In this document: one piece after another, positions 11,881 through 21,649 of the stretch
How positions within the stretch are numbered: position 1 is the first letter of the stretch
Layout of the letters: every line of letters starts with the position of its first letter
Source: Anseranas semipalmata
Lineage: Eukaryota > Chordata > Aves > Anseriformes > Anseranatidae
DNA: 64,000 nt
Direction: 5' to 3'
Assembly (NCBI GenBank): GCA_013399115.1
Contig: VXAA01004389.1
Coordinates: 931,199 to 995,198, forward strand
The notes under the pieces: model-generated
Seen by the model: only the letters and a program-made list of their open reading frames with translations
What the model was told of the DNA's origin: nothing
Database searches by the model: none
Translations under genes and position numbers: made by a program

Positions 11881-12294
11881 TCCGGCTCGCCTCGCTCCCC
11901 CGGCCTGGCTGAGCTGCTGGCAGGGCTGAGCCGGTCCCGGCCGCGCCTCCGGGCTCTTTCTCTTCCGCGCCGCCGGCACGGGGTGGGAGCTTGTGGCCAG
12001 AAGGAGCGAGCCTCGAGAGGGAGCTCAGGTCAGGCAGTGGGAGAAAAGCTGCCTCCCAGAAACAGCTCCGGGGCGCCGAGGTCCTGGTCTCCCCCTCGAA
12101 ATCCAGCCGTTTCGGAGGGTCCGAAGGGGCAAAGTGCTTTCCGGGCTGCTGCAAAGGGCCCTGCTCCGCCGGCGAGGTGCTCCCAGCGGGCGCCTTCGCT
12201 TGCCGTAGCACGGCCCCGCTGCCAGCTGCGTGGGGACTCGGCCGGGGACCCGCGGGAGCTGCCGGGCTCGTAGCTACTTCCCACGGGCCTCGGG

Positions 12295-12300
12295 GTGAGT
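12295..12300 (+). other. Possible splice donor at CpG-island edge
   Basis: GTGAGT preceded by CGGG matches the donor consensus strongly and lies at the point where CpG density falls, as expected for the end of a CpG-island first exon. Such hexamers also occur by chance, and no acceptor was identified. Confidence 0.35.
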
Positions 12301-12330
12301 CCTCCACCCCTTCGGTGGGGAAAGGAGAAG

Positions 12331-15255
12331 GCACTCTCCCCACACCCCGTAAGATCTTTTTGTTTATCCTACTTGGTTCATGTGCTAAAGTTCCTTTAGT
12401 GAAAGAAGAGGTCTTTTTCTCTTCAGCTGGAAGAGGAGGATGGGGAGGGGGGTATTTCTTGTCACAGATTTAGCCAGAATAGCTTGTCTCCCCACTTATG
12501 TGTCAACTAGTGTGTTTGCACACACTGGCTTGCCCCTTCACCTGAAGAAGATCTTCTCTTTGCATAAGGGAAAAAGGTGAGGGGGAATAAAGGAGAAGGG
12601 CCAACCTCTACTTGACAGCAGCTTTTGCAGTTTTTGAAAAAAAAAAAAANAATAGGGGAGATCAGAAGTAGGCATGCTGTCTGCTTTTATGGTATTGCAT
12701 AGCCTGCAATCTCAGCCCCTGTCTAAATACATGCCAGCCTCAATTATACAGTTTATGACACCAGCCGCTTTCGATGACTCGTCTATAAACTGTGTTATGT
12801 TGCACAGAGCATGCTCTCTCTCTCTTTAGGCTCTTTTTGATTATAACTTTGGTCGAGCTTCCCCTGTGCAGGACCTCTGGATTGCAAAAGCAGGCCTGTT
12901 TGCTTTGGCATCAGGAGAGTGAGCAGACGTGCTGTGGGCTCGCTGACCTGGCGAGCGTGTGCCCTGTTGAGCTTCCCTCTCTGCCCTGGTCCACGGCACT
13001 CTGTGATTTCTGTATTGCACTCCACTTGGGAAAGGGGCTTAGTACATGGGAAGAGGGTCTGGGCTTGACCCATCTCAGTTGTTTCGGAGACAGGGCAAAA
13101 TAATAAAAAGGAGAGGTCACAGTCTTCTCCTATCCAAAACCAAAATCTTAGGTAATAACTCATACCCAAACAGTTGTAACTCTGCACCTGGCCAGAGCCT
13201 GGGGACATCTGGACCACCCATGGTCAGCAGTGTCCTGAGGAGGTAGAAGGGGTGGCTGCCATGCTTTGCCATGCCATTGCCTGGGAGGGACACCAAGATG
13301 AAAAAAGGGGGAAATCAAGGCCACCACTGAATAACTGCATCTATGAATGAAAGCATTTTTTTGCCTGCATGTTCAGTCCCATGACCCACTGTCATTCTGT
13401 TTTTCAGCTCTGGGCTGAGTCCTTGCATGTGTTTCATGGCTCTCAGTTGCTCCACATGCTTGGATCTTTCACCCATTATGTGTCTAATTCAATAGTCTTC
13501 TGGGGAGATCTACTATGAAATCCCCTAGTGTTGCCAATATAGTCCCAGATGTTTACTCTGCCCCGTTTTGCTCCTGTAACCCACTCACCCACTCACCCAG
13601 GCTTCCACTTCTCCAGTAATATCATGACCTACATGCAAAAGATTAATATTCTGGTCCCGTTTCCATAGCAATGCAGCATGGGAAACGCAGACAAACCAGT
13701 AATAATGAAGCAGATTCCCCTTCTGTGAAATCAAAACCTCTTTGAAAGTTGAGTTCAATTTAAGAGAAAGAAGGGATCCGCGGAGAGTTGGATTTCTAGC
13801 CCAAAGCCCACATCTCCGCGCCCTCTAGTGCCAGAGGCAGGCGAGGGAGAGTATCCCCGGGCACAGCGGATGCGAGGCTTGATAAAAAATTACAGGGGAC
13901 AGAGAGAAACAAGTGGTATGAGATAAGAATATCCCACCCAGTGTCTGTTTCCAGCCTTCTCTTCCCTCTTCTAAATCCCAAGCTCCAAAAGAAGGCAGGT
14001 TGGGGTTCAGCTGATCCTGGTTCAGTCACCCACAGCTTAAATTAAGGTTCCAAGGAGGGGGTTAAACTATTGAGGAATTGGTAGGAAGAAATTAGAGCCT
14101 ATATCTAATCACTGATTCACAAATTTTGGACTTTTCTGACTTTGAGTTTCACAACTTACAGCAACTTGCAGCTAATTCTCAGAGATTTGAAGGCACGGAA
14201 AAGGATTATTCACTTGTGAAAATGCTTCCCTGACCTTCTGTGGGCTCTTTGGATCAGTGGGTAGCAGTAATCAGGCTAAGAAAAGCTGAAGGGACTTAGA
14301 TCCAGCTCATATGAATGACAGGGATAACTTTTCCACAAATGCTTGTAGCCTTAAATCTTAAAAAACTTAAATTGGATGGTAGCATTTCAAGCCCTGTTAA
14401 ATCTGAGCGTGGATTCCCTTCTCTAAGAACCAGGCTGCACAGAGGACCAAGCATGGAGAACTGCAAAAAAAGCTGTAACTAAACAAGCACCCCCACCCCC
14501 ATCTTTACCAGTTCCTATATTTTGACAAAGACAGCTTTCAATTTTGCCAAGATCTCCAAAACATTTCCTAGGCTTGAGCTGTCCAAGATATTCAGTGTTA
14601 TCTACTCGCCTGTCCTCATCCCACCAGCTGAACGCCAACCTCCTGTGCCTAGTAGATTGCATTACCTAGCCCTCTGTACCAAACTGAGGGAGGATTGCTT
14701 AGTGACTTATCCTACTGCCTCCCTACATTTCCCTAAACAAGTGGGCAGAATTAAAAAATGAGGACACCCCTGGAATTGTATTAAAAGGCTGTATCCCTTT
14801 CCCATGGTCCCTGAGCTTGTTTCCATATAAAAATGCTTTAGCCTGCAGAGCTGCTGGCTGTTTTGGACTGTCTGTCCTACCTTTACAGCTGTATCATTAC
14901 CTATATCTAACACTGTCTATTCCCCATACAGAAAGATACATATCAGCAGATGTTTCAAAGAGACATTTCTCATATAACATGATTTTAAGTCCCAAGAGAA
15001 TGGTACAGACTGAAGTGAGTTTTATCTCATTTCTATCAAGCACTTCCTAGAGAATGCTTGCCAATGAAACTTAAATGCACAGTGGGATTTCAGTAGTCAA
15101 TGTGCTTTATGTATTCATTTTTAAGAATATGATAATGACAAAATGAAGCATACCATCATTTAGGGCCAGCTGTTTTGCTGAGAGCCTTCTGCCTGTTTTC
15201 CTTTTGACGAGATGGTCCTCTGATCCTTGGCTTTCCAACATCTCTTTCCAACTCC
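12331..15255. other. Non-coding; possible start of a long first intron
   Basis: CpG density drops to background. An A-run with an ambiguous base (12637-12652, N at 12650) is present. No exon or named repeat was recognised. The composition suits intronic or intergenic DNA downstream of the promoter. Confidence 0.5.
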
Positions 15256-15257
15256 AT

Positions 15258-15358
15258 GGGCTAGATTCTGATCTTATTTATATTCTTGCAAATCAAGGGT
15301 GACTCCCTTGGCTTTAATTACTTCTGTTTTATTCTAGTGCAATGGAACTCAGGATATG
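15258..15358. mobile_element. Relic of an ancient palindromic MITE-like repeat
   Basis: It begins GGGCTAGATTCTGATCTTAT and continues with segments resembling 'GTAAATCAGGAGTAACTCC' and its complement, then an AATGGAACTCAGG end. This follows the layout of a palindromic repeat widespread in turtles, crocodiles and birds (GGGCCAGATTCTGATCTCAG and onward), as I recall it. Palindromy is eroded, so the copy is old. The exact family name is not certain. Confidence 0.6.
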
Positions 15359-15656
15359 ACTTTCATAGAAACATACTAAGTGTTGTAATTAGAATATGCT
15401 GCTGTTTTGACAGCTATTAATGGAACAGAGCTGAGTTGTCAGACTCTGCCAAAAAGGATATGCAATGTGATAATGGACATGGGGAATAGGATGGAGCACC
15501 TCTGAAAATAATGGTAATAAAGATCTCTAAGAGAAGCCACAACACAGAGAGGTGAGAATTTCTGTAAACCAGCATCTCCCAGGGTTTTCCTCACTCTCTT
15601 AAAAAAGCACTGAGTAAACTGTGGGCAGGTGTGGGTTTTTTTTTAGATTTTGTTCC

Positions 15657-15675
15657 TTTTTTTTTTTTTTTTTTT
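15657..15675. repeat. Poly-T tract (19 T)
   Basis: A homopolymer run preceded by a shorter T-run at about 15636-15644. No adjoining retroposon body was recognised. Confidence 0.9.
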
Positions 15676-16321
15676 GAGAAAGAGGTGGAATGAGACAAAA
15701 AAAATCTTCATAGATCTTTCTTCTGAATCATTGTGAAAATTAGTGCTGGAAACCAAGGAGATAAAATAAACCTAGTAATTTAAAAAAATGATCTTGCTTA
15801 GTAATTTCTCTGGGTCAGGTTTCTCAGGTAGTCTGAACAAGTAAAACTCTCTTGCTTTCATTGGATATAGTGTCATCTGCAAACTATGAAGAACAGACCC
15901 TTAAGTTTTGGAATCCATTCCAGCATGGAAGAAACAAAAATTAGCAGAATTTATCTGTAAGAAACAATACATTTCTGGTACAGCCAGCAGTTGCATTTTC
16001 ATAGTTTCCTGAGAAATTTTCTCTCAGCATTGCAATTAAATCCTGAAGTCTATTTTACACTCATCTATCTCATATTTAGTCAATTAGAAAGTAAAGTGGT
16101 CATATATTGAAAATGATTCACAAATTTGTTCATGAATAATGGCAACAAGCTCACTATGATTTCTGAGGTCATTTTGTGCAAGCAGGTAACCAATGATTTA
16201 TTTATGAATATATTCATATATCTCAAATGTTTCATGAATGTTAGTATGAATAATTAATGGAAAATGTGTTATTTGTTATCATTACTCATTATTTTCCTAT
16301 TCAAAAAGGCATCAGTCATCC

Positions 16322-18800
16322 AGTTAAAGAACATTAGAACATAATGATTGCAGCATTGGATCAGGCAGGTGTTTTGTCTTGTCCAGTATTATGTCTCTAT
16401 CAGTGCCCCTTAACACATGCCTCAGAGGAAGGTGAATGAAATGCTGCCCTAGATAAATTTACTGTCCTTAATTAAAATGTTTTCTTAACACCTACCAGTT
16501 TGTGGTTGCTTGCTGCCCAGAGACCACTTCCAAATGAAAAGAGATATCCACCATCCTCATCAAATGGAAACCTCTAGTAGTTCTGGACAAACTGCAGATA
16601 TTCTCACCGGCCAGATAAAGAGCCATTCTGGTTTTGCCTCTCAGTAAGCTCGCTACCTTAGTGATAGCATGTAGGAGAGAGTTCAGTAGGTTAATTACAC
16701 ATTTTCTTGGGAAAACCACACTCCAAATAACCTTTGATCTATTTAAGTTAGTTGTCTTTCAATGTTATCATTACCTCTCTGTTATATGATGTGAAAATGC
16801 CAATAGGAGAACCGAGTTCATTGTATAGATGCCACTAATTTCCTCAACCATAAACCCTCTTGTTCTTTTCTTCTCTCAAGTAGACAATTCCAAGTTTCTC
16901 TGTCACTTTGCATGTCTTAAAAACTACCAGTTCTTCCATCTCCATTTCTGGTGATGGATTGACCAATGTGGACGCTATTTTCCAGGTGAGGACTATTGGC
17001 TTATACAATAGCAGTTTTCATATTAATATTTTTTATTCCATCTGTATAACAGATATTTTGTTTGTTGCTTTTTTTCTTTTCTTTTTTGATCACTGTTGTG
17101 ATTGAGCAAAATTTGTAACTGGGCTGTCCGCAGTTATGCCAAGATCCTCCTTTAAGTTGTCAGAGATGGCTTAAGATCTAGGAAGGTTTCGTATTTTTCA
17201 CTCCACCTGTGTTTGTTCTGCATCAGCCAACACTTATTTTCATTTGCTACCAGACTGCTCGAGTTCACCTAACTTAATTAGCATACTCTGAAATGCTTCA
17301 GTCCTTACTCTCTTTTTCTAACAGAAATAATTTCAGTAAAGAATTTATACCTGGTATAGAATTGTGGACAACCCAGTTGTTAATCTTTTAGAGTGAAAAA
17401 TGATTGTTATGTGTAGTTCCTGCTTTCTCTCTCTTAGACAATTTCCAACATGTAATAATAAACTACTTATTCTATGATAACTTAATTTCTTCAAAGGAAA
17501 TTTCTCAAAAAAAAATAAGAAGATATATATGCATATATATATTTATCAGGTTATTTTTCTTGGTCTATTAGCTTGATGTTTCAAAGAATGTATAGAAGAG
17601 ACAACATTTTCTTTGAAAGAAGCTGATTTTTTTTTCCTCTCCTGTAGGTAATTCCAGTTTTTATTAGTTTTGATAAATGTATCTGGAATTGAAATAAGAC
17701 TTTTCAGTATATAATACCTAAGATCACTCCAGTGCTTGTCCTAAAGATAGGTATGCTAGCTGTTACCCTCCAGTCCTTCTGTAGCGTATCTGACTTCAAT
17801 GAGAGCTTGCGCATTTTTGCTATCAGCTCATCCACTTCATTTTCAAATGCCTTCCAAACCCTTGCATATATAACCATGAGGTCCTTGTGATATGCTGCTG
17901 TTTAGTTTATCAGTTTGTTCCCCTTTCAACATTTCACATTCTGGCAGCTCACGTCCTTTATTGTCTTGAAAAAAAATAGGTCCAGTGTGGACACTGGCAC
18001 AGCATGTGTTGTGGGGAAGCTTTACCCAAATGGATCATTCAGAACTTCTGCAATGTCCTTTTGCCCATTAATTGTTCCCATTACCCCCTGCATGTCCCAC
18101 AGGCCCCAATGGTTCCCTCCCAAACTAGGTGAATTTAAAACCCTTCAGAAATGTCCTGTTCTCCACACAAGCCAGCTCTTGTCCATGCATCCCTGGCCCT
18201 CTTCATTTACAGTGGACATTTTGTTTGGTTTTTATTATAATTTCTTTCCCTTAGCCAGGGACTTCACCAGAGCTGAAGTGTCATTTCCTGAAAGCTTGTT
18301 GCTTGGCTCAAAGAACTTCTTGGATCTAAACATTTCACAGTAGCATTTTTTTCCCTCTCTTGTCTTTCAGTTTGCTTTCTGCATGACTTCCCTGAATCAG
18401 AAACTGTCTGTTAATATCTCTGTTGATTTGAATCTATGTATATTACTTATTCTTTCACTCTTCCTTTCTCTTTCTTTTTTTTTTCTATTCTTTTTCTACC
18501 TCCAGTACTTTTTTAAGCCATTTGCTAATTATTTTCAGATTTAACATCACTCTCTTGTACCGTCACTCACTGTACCATTTCTTCAGCTGCTTAAAACTAA
18601 GTTAAAAACATGCACTGTTATGTATTCCAGTTATTCTAGAAATCACCTAGAAATTATTTTTTTCTAATCCATTTGTACCAGTTGACCTACCAATTTACAA
18701 GTGAGTGAAGTCACCTATGAATACTACTTTATTAGACTTAGTTGCCTTTTTGATCTCTTTCCATACAATCCATTGAATATCCCAGACATTTCCTGGACAA
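16322..18800 (-). mobile_element. Ancient CR1/L3-type LINE, degraded
   Basis: Read on +, the sequence follows in order the antisense of an amniote L3/CR1-like LINE as I recall its consensus. First come the 3' end (16325-16410; AGAACATAATG..., CCAGTATTATGTC), then the block around 16970-17035 (GACGCTATTTTCCAGGTG), then a reverse-transcriptase C-terminal region (17060-17280), the block at 17901-17921 (TAGTTTATCAGTTTGTTCC), the block at 18030-18125 (TTCTGCAATGTCC, GGCCCCAATGGTTCCCTCC), and upstream ORF2 sequence to about 18800 (CCAGTTGACCTACC). The complement of 17153-17101 still reads E-D-L-G-I-T-A-D-S, close to the family's 'DLGV.VDSS' motif. The copy has many stops and indels and is not active. 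Boundaries are approximate to about 50 bp. Confidence 0.8.
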
Positions 18801-18859
18801 AGTGTGCTAATGCAGGATTTAATTAAAAATGATATTTTTATGCTTTTTTAATTAAATTT

Positions 18860-19128
18860 TATGCTTAGGACACTGGACTGGGACCAAGTAGATCACAGAC
18901 AAGCTCCTGACCATGCCACAGACCTCCTGCCTGACCTTTGACAAGTTCCTATGGCCTGACACAAAGCCTGCTGGGGTCAGAGACCAACTCTTGTTACCTT
19001 TGGGTAGGGTTTGTCTCATATTCCTGCAGTGCGGAGAATAAGTCTTCCTTATCTCATGACAACGTTGTGAGGATTCACTCACTGCAGACAGGTACTGAGG
19101 TTAGGCTGTGGTACTGCCATATGAAAAC
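18860..19128 (+). mobile_element. MIR-type SINE relic
   Basis: Successive segments align by eye to the MIR core and tail. These are GGACACTGGACTGGGACC (tRNA-derived head), CTGACCATGCCACAGACC and CCTGACCTTTGACAAGTTCC (core), TTATCTCATGACAACG and TTGTGAGGATTCACTC (3' part), and TACTGCCATATGAAAA (tail, cf. GGTGCTATATAAA). It has roughly full MIR length with an inserted segment near 18960-19020. MIR and related CORE-SINEs are ancient amniote elements. It immediately follows the L3-type LINE. Confidence 0.6.
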
Positions 19129-19349
19129 AGGAGGAGACAGACTCCATCCACGGGGTCTTTCTTTGCACTGGGGTGTTGGAAAGCTGAGCTTTTAGGAGCT
19201 GATTATCCAAAAAGTTTCTCTTTAGAACAGAAGACAAGCTAAAATGTTCAGAATCCCTACAATAAAAAAATACCGAAGCTCCTAATTGCTCCAGATCTTC
19301 ACGAGGAGTAAAAGGATAAAATAAGTTACAAGTTCAGTTCTACATGAAA

Positions 19350-19370
19350 AATAATAATAATAATAATAAA
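19350..19370. repeat. (ATA)n microsatellite
   Basis: Seven trinucleotide units lie just upstream of the assembly gap. Confidence 0.9.
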
Positions 19371-19391
19371 ATAGTTCTCATTATCTGATTG

Positions 19392-19440
19392 NNNNNNNNN
19401 NNNNNNNNNNNNNNNNNNNNNNNNNNNNNNNNNNNNNNNN
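19392..19440. other. Assembly gap (49 N)
   Basis: Forty-nine consecutive N. It is flanked by a (GAAA) microsatellite on the right and lies close to an (ATA) one on the left, so the gap is probably a collapsed or unsequenced simple repeat rather than a missing gene. Confidence 0.98.
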
Positions 19441-19441
19441 G

Positions 19442-19464
19442 GAGAGAGAAAGAAAGAAAGAAAT
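19442..19464. repeat. (GA)/(GAAA)n microsatellite at gap edge
   Basis: GAGAGAGAAAGAAAGAAAGA directly abuts the gap, so the true array length is unknown. Confidence 0.9.
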
Positions 19465-21070
19465 TGAAGGTACTGTTTAACAACTGGATCTAGGCCTGGG
19501 GCTTTGCTCAGTTTTGTGTGTTATCAGCATAGTCAGTGTTAAGTAGGGGTAAAATTACCAAAGTAGGGCTTACAAGGCCATGAGTGCATTCAGATCATAC
19601 ATTGCATCAGAGCTGATCACAAAAATTATATGGACCTGCTGGTTCCCCTTATACCCCGTAGCCCAATACACATTTCTGACATAAAAAAAGAGTTAGTGGA
19701 CTTTGAGAGCAGGGCACATGGACTGAGCAATGTATGTTTGTAGACAGAGAGGTTACACTTTTCTCCTTCACCATTACCTAAGGTCCTTGAGGATTCCCAT
19801 CATCATCACTGTGGTAGATTAAGAGTAGTGCTTCACACTTAAATTCATAAGTAGGCCATATGATGTATTAAAAATGGTTGCCTCAGACTCTCACTTTCCT
19901 GTGTTTCTAGAAGCATTCTGCCATGGTGGGAAATTCAGTTTACTCCTTTTTATACATGATACTGCATGACAGTGAATTTATATATAAGTGGAAAATGAAA
20001 GCAAATAAGGGCTGGTGCTAGGAAACTCAGGGAAGGGCTTGGTATGGAACAAGTATATAGCCAGTTTGGAACTGCTGTTCAACATGGGTGTTGGGGGAAT
20101 ATTAGCTTTTAAGGGAAGGAGACTAGCCAGGGAGATGTCTTCTCTGCTACCTGTTTTTCCATGCTGAGACTAAGCTGAAAACTGATCTCCTGATCTGTTG
20201 CTGGCATCTTTCACCCACACTAATTTCACTTTTCTAACAGTGAATTCTCAGCTGATGAAAGCTGTCAGAACATGAGTGACATGAAAAGAGAGACCATCAC
20301 CAAACAAAGTGCTATATTTAACCTGGCAATGCCATGTCTTCTCATGCTTGACCTTGAGCACTAGCAGTGAGAATATGAACAGGGCATCTTAGTTTTAAAG
20401 TTTCTTCCTTTAACCAAGCAAAAAAGGCTCTTAAATATGTGGAAAAGCAGGGAAGAAGGAAGGTAATGTAAGTTACCCTTCAGCTTTTGACTTTTGTGAC
20501 AGCCAGCACACTTAGCTGCCACTAGAAGGAAAGAACATGTGAAGGGTTCACTGTTAAAATCTCATTAAAAGTGTCTTATATCTGCAAGTAATTTTCACAA
20601 TCTTATCCACTAGGAGTAAATGTAAGGATCTTCACTGAAAGGTTTTGACATCAGAAGCCATTCCCTGCAAGGAATATCTTACTGTTATTATTCATTTTTC
20701 AATGCAATTCAGTAAGGGGAAAAAAAAAAAAAAAAAGTATATAATTGGAAAGAAGTGAGGAAAGCAAAAGAACAAAGATGAAGAAAACCATTAGGTCTGC
20801 TTTGGCTGAAGAAAGCCTGTAAATATCTCTCTTTCTTTGTTTAGCACAGAGTGAGACTCTATATCATCTACTTTGGAGAACAGGGAAATGTAAAATGTCC
20901 GGTTTCAAAAACCCCAAATAAGTGAAGTGTTCTCATTCTTTTCAATGGCAAATAGGACAATTAATAGTCCACAACATTTCCTTTAAACTCTCTTCCAAAT
21001 CAAAGTGGGGAGTGGGAATGACACATAACAAAAGAGACAAAGAACAATTTTGTTGTTACTTCTTTTGGAC
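19465..21070. other. Non-coding, no recognised element
   Basis: Unique AT-rich sequence with a 17-base A-run at 20720-20736. No exon or transposon was recognised. Confidence 0.5.
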
Positions 21071-21074
21071 AATG

Positions 21075-21185
21075 GTGACAATTCCTAGTTTCACCACAGA
21101 TTGCTGATGTGGCTTTGGACAAACCTAGCAACCTCCTGTACCTCAGCTTCTCAACTGGAAATTGTATAAAATAGCATTTGCATTC
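21075..21185 (+). mobile_element. MIR-type SINE fragment
   Basis: ATTGCTGATGTGGCTTTGG, ACAAACCTAGCAACCTCCTG, TACCTCAGCTTCTCAACTGG and AAATTGTATAAAAT follow the MIR core order (TTGCTGTGTGACCTTGG, CAAGTCACTTAACCTCTCTG, CCTCAGTTTCCCCATCTG, TAAAATGGGGATAAT). The tail is not preserved. Confidence 0.65.
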
Positions 21186-21615
21186 TCACGTGTTTTGTCA
21201 GCCTTTTAGTTTAGTTTAGTTTGGCAGCACTTATGTAACCGCCTGCATTGGGGAACTTTACCCAAATTTGAGCATCCATTGAAAGAAATGAATGATATAG
21301 CACCTTTCAAACATTTGGTTTCTTTTTATTACTTATAAAAAATGCCTTATAACACAGACCTGATCTTCCTCAAACTAGACAGAATGCTGAAAAAAAAACC
21401 ACACCACATTGTCAACAGCTTTGTGATGCAAACAAATCCACAGGGTCAGAGAGCCCCCCGTACCACCAACTGCTTCAACCCAAGAAAAGTATGCTGCGGT
21501 AGTACCACTGCATGCCCATTCTTTTCACTTTCTCTTTGCTGCTGGCCACTTTTGAGAGAGGACAGTGGGCAAGCTGGTTAGGGACAGCTGCTCTTGAACT
21601 CAAATAACCACTTCA

Positions 21616-21644
21616 TTCAATAAGCACATTCAGTGCTTATTGAA
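21616..21644. other. Perfect 12-bp inverted repeat (hairpin)
   Basis: TTCAATAAGCAC, a five-base loop (ATTCA), and the exact complement GTGCTTATTGAA. Pairing does not extend into the flanks, so it is too short for a microRNA precursor. It may be a chance palindrome, a dimer binding site or a transposon end. Confidence 0.85.
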
Positions 21645-21649
21645 ACAAC

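Larger units (their letters stand above)
11500..12310. promoter_or_regulatory. CpG-island core
   Basis: The most CpG-dense part of the window, with GC boxes (for example GGAGGCGGGG near 11760 and GAGGCGGGGG near 11855) and many CCGCCG/GCGCGGG motifs. It gives spurious long open frames on both strands (up to about 209 codons) of Pro/Ala/Arg/Gly-rich composition, typical of untranslated CpG-island DNA. A donor-like CGGGGTGAGT near its 3' edge suggests it may itself be a first exon. Confidence 0.7.
10140..12330. promoter_or_regulatory. CpG-island promoter region
   Basis: CpG density is far above the rest of the window, with sub-peaks at about 10140-10310, 10780-10865 and most strongly 11500-12310. 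Vertebrate CpG islands of this size usually mark promoters, often TATA-less with dispersed start sites, and developmental or neuronal genes frequently have such extended islands. Two + strand splice-donor-like sites lie inside (10895 and 12295), suggesting alternative first exons. No convincing TATA box was seen. The transcript direction is inferred only from these donors. The gene cannot be identified. Confidence 0.75.

Noticed and set aside
11689..12343. Long open frames (194 codons on +, 209 codons on -) in the CpG island
   Set aside because: Overlapping frames on both strands with Pro/Ala/Arg/Gly-rich composition and no domain are expected in stop-poor GC-rich promoter DNA.
15064..15110. 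Similarity to another sauropsid palindrome (TTAAATGCACAGTGGGATTT)
   Set aside because: Only about 20 bp resembles the motif and the rest does not follow, so it is too short to call.
17915..18343. 142-codon open frame on +
   Set aside because: It runs antisense to the ancient LINE ORF2 and has no independent support.
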